This document shows, in pieces, positions 57,107-64,000 of a stretch of 64,000 bases of DNA. The stretch spans positions 186,001 to 250,000 of the forward strand of contig JAACJM010000085.1 of the NCBI GenBank assembly GCA_013368315.1. The letters run 5' to 3'. Every line of letters begins with the position of its first letter. Position 1 is the stretch's first letter. This stretch comes from Tetrapyrgos nigripes. Taxonomy: Eukaryota; Basidiomycota; Agaricomycetes; Agaricales; Campanellaceae. The notes under the pieces are model-generated. The model ran no database searches and was not told where the DNA came from. It worked only from the letters and a program-made list of their open reading frames with translations. The position numbers were made by a program, and so were the translations under genes.

Positions 57107-57886
57107 TATAAGAGTCTGCGGGTCGGGGTTAGCCGGAGTACTTATTGTTAAAACAAGAAGCGAACATACCGTCAAGTTTCAGGGAAGTAGGGGCGTTCAA
57201 ATACGGAGACAAGACCAGCTGTGAATGAGACTAGCTCAGTTCGGTCAACTCTAATCCACTGGGGACAATATCCAACTAGCTTTGAGCCCGTCATTTAAGC
57301 CAAAACAGGACAAAAAGAAACTGTGACAATAGGGGCGTCGACGCTTTGGCAAGCAGTCGCGTTGCTTGGAGTTATTTGGCTCCCTCATCGTATTACATAA
57401 GAATCCAATTGTCCTTGTTTTATTGTCTTTCTTTATTGTCTAACTCACCCCATTTGTAACATGCCCTCCCAGGCTGAACAATTAGAACTTTGCTTCGCAA
57501 CAGTGTAGTCTGGACTTGTCAAGAACCTCCACGAAGACAATAAGAGGGAGTTAACAGCAAAAACAATTGCCAAGTCGCTTTCCAATTCTTTTCTTTTGTC
57601 ATTTGGGGGAGCTGCACCGAATCTGGCGCGGAGACTTCCAAGCTCCAGGCTTCCCCAGCACGATGTTGATAAGCTTTCGATTGCACTTCTTGTGACTCCA
57701 AAGGTGTTGATTTACCGTTCAATACTCATTGTATGACTGATCTGAGGCGAAGTACTGGAAATATTGAAAGAACAGTGAGCATGCAGCGTTACCAGAAAGG
57801 CGCAAAAACAACAGTAAGTATTATGTCCCTCGGGAGACTCCAGCTTACTAACTTACTTATAGCTAACTATCTGCATCTCTTCTACT
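57107..57886. other. Intergenic, nothing recognised
   Basis: About 780 bp upstream of the Ser/Pro-rich gene, up to the foldback element. No gene is supported. Confidence 0.4.
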
Positions 57887-58556
57887 GTACTCGTGGGAAC
57901 AAAAAGTGACCGTCCCCCCTTTTTTTGAGGATATCTCGAGAACCACTGCATATTTTCTCTTCAACTAAGTTGTAGCCTTGTAGTCTATAATAAAAAAAAA
58001 CTTCTGACACCAAACTCGAGATGCGTCAGAGACGTGATTTCTCCAAAAATGGCAATTTTCGAAAACCGGGTGTCGCCAAGTCAAGGGTGTTTTTTTTTCT
58101 CGCAAAATCTGAGTACACCAGGTGAAAGAGCGACATCGGTCCCAACTTGAAAACCGAACTCGTTACGATGAAACTGAAGAAGAACGTTGAAAAAGAAAAC
58201 GCCATGAAATGGCCATTTTGCCGTTTTTGCACCATCTAAGGCCTTTTCTTTTTCAACGTTCTCGTTCAGCTTTAAATATTACAGGTCCCAGTTCGAACCC
58301 CCGTTTTCGATCTCGCTCTTTCACTTGGTGTCGTCGGTTTTTCCAGCAAAAAATCGTGCACCAAGGTAGCAAAACCAGGTTTTCGAAAGTTGCCTTTTTC
58401 GGAAGCATCTATTCATCACCACATCTCAACATGGGTGTCAAAAGATTTGTATTTTCCTACTCTACAAGTTTGCAACTAAGATGAAGAGGAAATACGCCAC
58501 CGTTGTTGAGATATCCTCGAAAAACAGGGGACCGTCACTTTTTGTTCCACGAGTAC
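57887..58556. mobile_element. 670-bp foldback (long inverted repeat) element
   Basis: The region is one large imperfect palindrome with arms of about 330 bp around position 58,221. The ends read GTACTCGTGG...CCACGAGTAC. Matching arm pairs include aacaaaaagtgac, gaggatatctc, ctcttca, gtgaaagagcga and gaacgttgaaaaagaaaa with their reverse complements in order. Divergence between arms is considerable, so it is not very young. No long open frame or clear target duplication is seen. It fits a foldback/MITE-type element or an inverted duplication. Confidence 0.7.
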
Positions 58557-58678
58557 TTGTCATCGAGTTTGTGAGTCAACCTAGGAAGACTAACTTGTCA
58601 TCATTCTTGAAGAATCTCATCAAAGCGACAGTGCTAGCGCTGAAATTTTGGACTATTTCCAAGGTCTTTGCGTGAACG

Positions 58679-59049
58679 TTACAGCTATTTCACTAAAAGT
58701 ACGGAATGATCGTTTTTTTTTTTTCGAGGCCGATCAGCTGGGCCTCGATCGGCTGTAGCGGCTTCGACGGTGCATTCAAAAATCTTAGGATGACGCAGAC
58801 GACGTCAAGAGCCTTGCTAGAGCCCGATCCACCCGCGACCATTGAGTCGGACCGTGTCGGGACCACCCGACGCAGTGAGCTCCACTAGAGTTGGTTGGCT
58901 CCACATTGTTTAGGGCAGCGATCGGAGTAGCCCAACACTGCTCAGGGGCTTTATATGTATCCGGCCGGTCCTCTGAAAGCCGAAAGGCATTGAGGTGATC
59001 GAGAAAAAAAAATTTTGGACTTTCCGCATAGATAGTGAAATAGCTGTAA
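58679..59049. repeat. Second inverted-repeat element (371 bp)
   Basis: A perfect 17-bp inverted repeat, TTACAGCTATTTCACTA, bounds the region (58679-58695 and 59033-59049). A poly-T tract followed by TCGA occurs just inside each end. The interior is GC-rich. GAAC occurs close to both outer edges but offset by one base. Non-autonomous transposon-like. Confidence 0.55.
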
Positions 59050-59121
59050 GAACTGAAAAAGTCTCGACACTTCCTTGCAAGTGAATACAAATTGTAAAAA
59101 ATATGAAGTTGGGAGTTAGGT

Positions 59122-59213
59122 TGTCCCTGGGGAGATTCGAGCTCCCGGCTTCACGGATCGCAGACAGAGAACACAGCCACAACGTGATGATTTAACCACT
59201 AATCGACAGGGAC
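59122..59213 (-). tRNA. tRNA-His (GTG) with a 20-nt intron
   Basis: On the minus strand the 92 nt fold as a tRNA: acceptor GTCCCTG/CAGGGAC with discriminator A, D-stem GATT/AATC with AGTGGTTA loop, anticodon stem TCACG/CGTGA, loop TTGTGG-(intron)-C with anticodon GTG, T-stem GGGAG/CTCCC with loop CTCGAAT. All stems pair fully once a 20-nt intron after position 37 is removed, leaving 72 nt. The anticodon loop equals that of yeast tRNA-His. Odd: base 54 is C instead of T and base 9 is C, so the internal promoter boxes are imperfect. Confidence 0.7.
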
Positions 59214-59514
59214 GATGTCTGAACAGGCCTGACTAGTTGGAACATGCCAGCTCTTCACAGGTCTTGACTTGGATTATGACTTGTGCATTTTAATTATAGG
59301 GAGCCCCGGAGGCAAAATCAACGGACTTTCAGGTCAGACTGAGACTCACATGGACCACACCAGCTGAGAGCAGCGTCATATGAGCTGAACTTGCAGAAGA
59401 TGCTATTCAAACGGACCAGTATTCCACCACCAAATCAAAGTACAGATCGAACGCTAATTTCTAGCATGTACCGTAGGGTATACATCCAAAAGAAACCCAT
59501 TCCTAATGACACGA
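59214..59514. other. Spacer between tRNA and PNS1 genes
   Basis: About 300 bp, mostly PNS1 3' UTR. No gene is seen. Confidence 0.4.
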
Positions 59515-61803
59515 TCATACCACACCTCTGACTACATCTGGATAACTTTGAGCGATGAGCTATACAGGGAAACATCAATAAGAGTCAAGCAACAACTACC
59601 CAAAGCAATTGCTCACAGCGAACAAATCCGGAGAACGGATCGCTAGCACTTGTGGATCTTCTCCAAGCCCGACAAATCTATTTCATGACTGTGTCAGTAC
59701 AAAGGACAAAACTCATGTCAAGAGAGCTCACATCGTAGATACACCCGCCTCTATTGCGGATGACATTGTCATGGAGCACATTATTCCAATCAAAAACGCA
59801 AACAGGATCACGGGTGCGGTGTACTGTCCGCCAGAGTTGTACGGTGGATCAGTTACTGCAAAGATTGCTCAGTCGGTTCTCAAAGAACAAGAGACAAGAC
59901 TTACACCGCAGATATAGATACGCGAATAATGACGAGAGCATTCCGACAGCGTACGCTCCCCATGTCAATGCTGTGAGATAGAGAAAACAATGAAGCAAGT
60001 GCGATAGAAGAGCAGAAGAAGTTACTAACTCATGCTAACCAAAGAGTCGTTGATGAGCGCATCAATGCCACGGTCTTTGAATAACCTCCAAGTGTCCTTG
60101 GCAGCTGCGATATAAGGTTTGCCATACAAAGCTGGAACAGGATATGAATGAGTTGCACTCAAGCTGAGGACGGAAGGACACGTACAAATTTCAATGTACG
60201 CGTAGCGGTTAAAATACTCAACAAGGTTTTCTATGAAACCTATGAAACAGGCAGCACAACATGCAAGACAAGCTTCGACAGCTGGTTCAAGCAGGATCAG
60301 TAATTGAAGGATAGACGTTAAAAAGACTGCTTACGATGACCATCAGCATTGGCGTTGTTCTGGGCTGCTTGTAAAATCAACCTCAAGAGTTCTAGTAAGG
60401 TAACTATCAGTGACCCAAAAGCGATTGAGCCCAGAGAGAATGTCGATGCACGGCCGAATGCAGACAGAGTCGGGTTCTTCGGCTGAAATGAAGGTTATGA
60501 ATGGCTGAGAACGAAAATGCAAAGGAAATACGAACCATCTGACCGTCGCTGCGAGGCCCAAAGTAATACCAACATCCAAAGGGTCCCCCAGATAGAGTAG
60601 CGAGTGCCACATTGCCGATAACTTGAGAAGTCCAGAGGTAGGAGAACGTCGCGTAGAAGATGAGGCCTGCGACTTTCCCGGACGAACAAGAGGAATCGCT
60701 GCAAGCTAGCAAGGTAACGTCGTTAACGGCTCGTGGTCAACAGTCGAGATTACTTACATGGACTGCCGGGCGTCCACTTGGCATAACTAGACAGACGTCA
60801 ACTATGCCGTCAAACGCTTACAAGGGGAGACATACATTGCGATGCTAGTAAATACAAACCATCTGAGCGAGGCGTCAGTACCGATGCAACATTTTCGAAA
60901 TTCACGTTAGTACTTACACGGACAGCGCAGCCTGCAAAATAAGAGCGATAAACGCAACCACATAGACACTATTATGGTGCTTAGATACGTCCATTACGAC
61001 TTGAAGGAGTAGAGACGCCAATGGGATCCGGGATCTGAAGCCCCAGTAGGAAAGGATAGAGAAAATTGCAATAATCGTGAAGATGATGGCCCCAGCTAAG
61101 ATGTTAACAGTCAGAGAAACACTGAAGGAACGCGAGGGAGCAGGACCGACAATAGTATTTTGTAATCCAGTAGTAGACACATATTCCGCTTTGGATGGAA
61201 AATTAGATTCCAGCGGGAGGAACATAAATCAAAGACGTACATGTTCAGAACGATTGATAGTATGAGAGTTATGTGCATAATCACTTTCGTGAAAGCTCTG
61301 GTAAGGATAAGATATGCCGAGGACAACAAGAGAGCAGCGGCTGTAACCAGCAGGAGAAGGTAGACAGTACTCCTGCAGTGTTTGTTTGGTCACATTGCAT
61401 CAGCGTATGGAACGAGTTGCGCACCGGTTTAGAGTGATATCAGTAGCAGACTGCCCGCCAGACGTCCCAAGCCCACCTCCAAGCCCGCCATTAGAAATCC
61501 ACGAGCTGAGAACTATGCCTGAAAGGGCAGCAAATCCTAGAAACTAGACCAATAGAAGATGCAAGGTTCAACATCATGAAGCTCAGAGCAGAAGAATCGA
61601 CGCACCTGTGCGATGAAGAGAATGAGAAATATAGGGTCATTGACCTTCTTCTTTGGTTTAAACCTGTCGCCCTCGTATGGGTTCTTCACATCCGTAGCAT
61701 ATTCACCTTGAGGAGGTTGATAAGGCTGGCCATAGGCGGGTGTAGGACCTGGATATGGGGGATAGGCAGGGGATTGCGCCGAGTTGTAGTTGTAGCCCGA
61801 CAT
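59515..61803 (-). CDS. PNS1: PNS1, choline transporter-like (CTL/SLC44) membrane protein
   Basis: Many-exon minus gene from ATG 61803 (MSGYNYNSAQSPAYPPYPGP) to TGA at 59515. The Pro/Tyr-rich cytosolic head is typical of PNS1. Then follow about ten helices: VNDPIFLILFIAQ, STVYLLLLVTAAALLLSSAY, VSLTVNILAGAIIFTIIAIF, SVYVVAFIALILQAALSVWF, CSSGKVAGLIFYATFSYLWT, GGPFGCWYYF, LGSIAFGSLIVTLLELLRLI, CAACFIGFIENLVEYFNRYA, KDRGIDALINDSLVSM, YNSGGQYTAPVILFAFLIGI. The end LFA + LIAQSYPDVVRGVV is recovered by a final intron. SLC44/PNS1 proteins are plasma-membrane or vacuolar transporters linked to choline-like solutes; yeast Pns1 function is unproven. Confidence 0.92.
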
Positions 61804-62094
61804 GCGCCGCTCGAAGAAGAAAGGAGGCAAAGCTGGACAAAGGCTAAAAGCTATGTAGCAAGGCGAGGCGAACGCGTGTCGAGCGCTCAACGTTCAACTC
61901 CTATAACCATTTATGCTGTCAGTTTCAGCACATGAAATGCTCGAGTCTACGGTTAGAGTCGATGGCGGGAGCTTCCGTGTTTTTATTTTGAAATATCTCC
62001 ATGCTATATATATCTATTAGCCGGGGCTTATTTGACTCGGAGTCTCTCTGAGTAGACCCTAGTACACCAGAAAATGTACACTACTGATAGTGCA
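61804..62094. other. Spacer upstream of PNS1
   Basis: About 290 bp including the PNS1 promoter and the MFS 3' end. A short TATATATATC stretch lies near 62,005. No gene is seen. Confidence 0.35.
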
Positions 62095-63740
62095 CTACAC
62101 GACCAATTCTACGCTCCCCGAAGGTCCGTGTGCCTCAGCGAAAGTGCAAGGAGAATTTGTAGCATTGCAACACCACACAAGATCCAACAAACCTGCACCC
62201 GTTAACCCCACACCCAAAACTCCGCCAAGTGGTACCGTTGTACTGCTCAATGCTGTGACAGTCGCTATTTCCTCTTGGGGTAGACCGATTTGAGTCATGA
62301 GCATTGATATCTGAGTTCCCTGCGAGTATGAACGAGTTGTGAGAACTTTCCACCGGGCCGATGTAGCTGCATGCAACCTACAGATCCAAATCCGACTCCA
62401 GTAAGTAGCGAATAACCCGCGACAGTGCCAAGTGAGCTGTTCTCATTGAGCGTAGACATCAGACCCTGGAAAAGCGATGAAGGCAAGCAAGCGACTCAAG
62501 TCTCATAGAATAACAAGACCTACGATGCCAACAGGTAAGAGTAACAGGGTGCAGGTATACACGAAATGGACTCGGTTCAGTTTGGCAGCAACGTGATTAA
62601 CAATTGTACCAGCCACCGAAGCAATGAACAAGAATGGTATAACCAGCAAAGCGGCAGTCTGCCGATGACTTGAAGGAGCACAGGTAAGAAGAAGGTCTGA
62701 AAATTTCATAATCAGAAAAGCGACTAGTAATCTGAGATCTGGCAGCTCACTGTGGTGAAAAGATGAAAAAAGAGGAGCGTGCGTGAAACTGCGCATTCGT
62801 TAAATTCGAGGATTACCGAAAAAATACAGTAAAGACGCACTAAGCATGACAGGTATGTTTCGCCACTTCCAGTGACAAAACAGATACATCGGAGCTATTG
62901 GCATGGCAGCAAAGATTTCAGCCACTGCAAACAGAGAGATAGAGACAGCGGCAGCGACCAAGATTCTAATGATAGTTGATGAGGCCCATGCTATCACTTG
63001 CCCCCCAAGATTAAGACCGACCACCAGGAAGGAAAGGGATGCCACGAGAAGCGTCATTCCGACAATGTCAGCTTGTTGCAGAGCTTTCTTGAAACCTAAC
63101 GGATGGATCCTATTGGGTAGGTTCATTTTCCAAAGAACGGCAGTGACTGTTCAGTTTAGCAATGTCATTGAGAAAAATCCTTGAAAAGTTCTGCAACACT
63201 CACTGACAGGACCAAATGGAATACAGAAAAGAAAGCTGATCATAGAGCAGTCAGCAACTTCAACAACACGCCTGTGGAACCTGGACTCACATCCATCTCC
63301 ATCCTCCAGGCGATGAATTTGCAAACAATGTACCAATTATTGGCCCTACAGAGTCAGCAATAATGAAGACCAAGTTGATGAGATTGAGGTAGTTTCCACG
63401 TTGGCGTTCGTGAGTCATATCTGTAGAAATTTTACAATACGTTCGCAGCGTGGCAGAGTCGAGACTCACCCGAAAGGATAATAACGGTCAGGGACAGTAT
63501 TCCTGCGCCTCCAGCTCCACTTATCAAACGGCCAGCGACAAGAACTTCGAGACTAGGGCTGGCGCCTGCTATTGCGCTTCCTACAATGAAAATCCATAAC
63601 TCGATGAGCAGCAGACGTTTTGGGCCTACGATGTCCTGGAAAACAGTTCATTCAAGTTTCAAAGGTGATGTGTGCACATTGACTCACAGATACTCGCCCA
63701 ATAATAGGCTGCAAGCCGGTTGTAGTCATCAGGAAGAGTA
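62095..63740 (-). CDS. MFS transporter (drug:H+ antiporter type), ends uncertain, possibly a pseudogene
   Basis: Several exons encode an MFS core: GLQPIIGRVSDIVGPKRLLL, AGRLISGAGGAGILSLTVII, MTHERQRGNYLNLINLVFII, ADSVGPIIGTLFANSSPGGW, AALLVIPFLFIASVAGTIVN, VAGYSLLTGVGFGSVG and ISMLMTQIGLPQEEIATVTA. RVSDIxGPKR and the RGxxxG-type loops place it with 12-14-helix multidrug/siderophore-like MFS proteins. The first helix, which should precede PIIGRVSD, is not found: the in-frame sequence upstream meets a TGA at about 63,756, and no donor/acceptor pair obviously bypasses it. At the 3' end the helices after GVLGVGLTG are missing. It may be a degraded gene or may have unusual splicing. Confidence 0.6.
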
Positions 63741-64000
63741 GTTCCCAATGTCAAGGCTGTCGACGGGTTTGATCCTGGATGGTCCTATGTCAACGAAATG
63801 CTGTCCTTCATGAGGATGTTTTCGTAGGGCGATCTTGGAGGTTAGGTTTCGCAGAGGGAATTATAGTACATTTATACAATTGTTCACATCGTTCATTATG
63901 ACATGAAAGTCACCATGAGACGCCGATATATCGAACATACAATCTACCTGGAGAGACGAAACCTGAATCAATGACAAACTCCGTTGCAATATGGAGCAAC
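63741..64000. other. Window end, nothing recognised
   Basis: About 260 bp upstream of the MFS exons. I find no exon with a first membrane helix here, and no repeat. Confidence 0.35.

Noticed and set aside
57811..57850. tRNA fragment resembling the 3' end of the tRNA-His
   Set aside because: Only about 20 bases match loosely and no cloverleaf forms.
58209..58484. 91-codon plus-strand frame inside the foldback
   Set aside because: Formed by one arm of the inverted repeat; no homologous signature and the opposite arm does not keep the frame.
59609..59917. 102-codon plus-strand open frame
   Set aside because: Antisense of PNS1 exons whose spliced minus-strand product matches the family.

Overview
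The window looks like nuclear DNA of an Agaricomycete-type basidiomycete. The genes are packed on both strands and cut by many short introns of about 45-70 nt with GT(or GC)...AG ends. The proteins are typically fungal: a MYND/DUF4470-like protein, KRE6/SKN1, PNS1, GH16 laminarinase and GH76. About 33 genes are supported. Most had to be assembled by hand from spliced exons, so outer coordinates are firmer than inner junctions unless exons are listed.

1-11.4 kb: 3' end of a COQ8-type kinase gene; an 11-exon secreted GH16 laminarinase (minus); maleylacetate reductase (plus); a mitochondrial TFB/MTF1-like factor and a gamma-tubulin complex protein, tandem on the minus strand; an AGC-like protein kinase (plus).

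11.7-27 kb: galactokinase, CTF4/Mcl1 replication factor, a small GSKIP-like gene (minus, newly assembled), a GT18-like glycosyltransferase, a tartrate/malate-type dehydrogenase, nicotinamidase, a MYND protein and a flavin reductase-like protein.

27-42.4 kb: TAPT1/EMP65 (minus) divergent from an O-fucosyltransferase-like protein, acetoacetyl-CoA synthetase, a four-TM protein, the mRNA 3'-end nuclease YSH1/CPSF73, a Lys-rich 89-aa protein and a large low-complexity protein.

44-52 kb: a cell-wall block with GH76 mannanase-like and GH18 chitinase-like genes in tandem, and a KRE6/SKN1 beta-glucan protein converging on them.

52-64 kb: repeat-rich DNA (36-bp tandem repeat, 242-bp MITE, 670-bp foldback, a second inverted-repeat element, an intron-containing tRNA-His) among an AhpD-like protein, a Ser/Pro-rich protein, the PNS1 choline-transporter-like protein and an MFS transporter with unclear ends.

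The most unusual signal is in the introns. Two adjacent introns of the dehydrogenase gene are near-identical and flank a 14-nt exon. Separately, one intron of the GH76 gene is near-identical to one of the GH18 gene next door. Exons are otherwise unrelated around these copies, which suggests recent introner-like intron spreading. Several GC-AG introns, exons as short as 9 nt and very tight same-strand gene pairs (about 50 bp) add to this.
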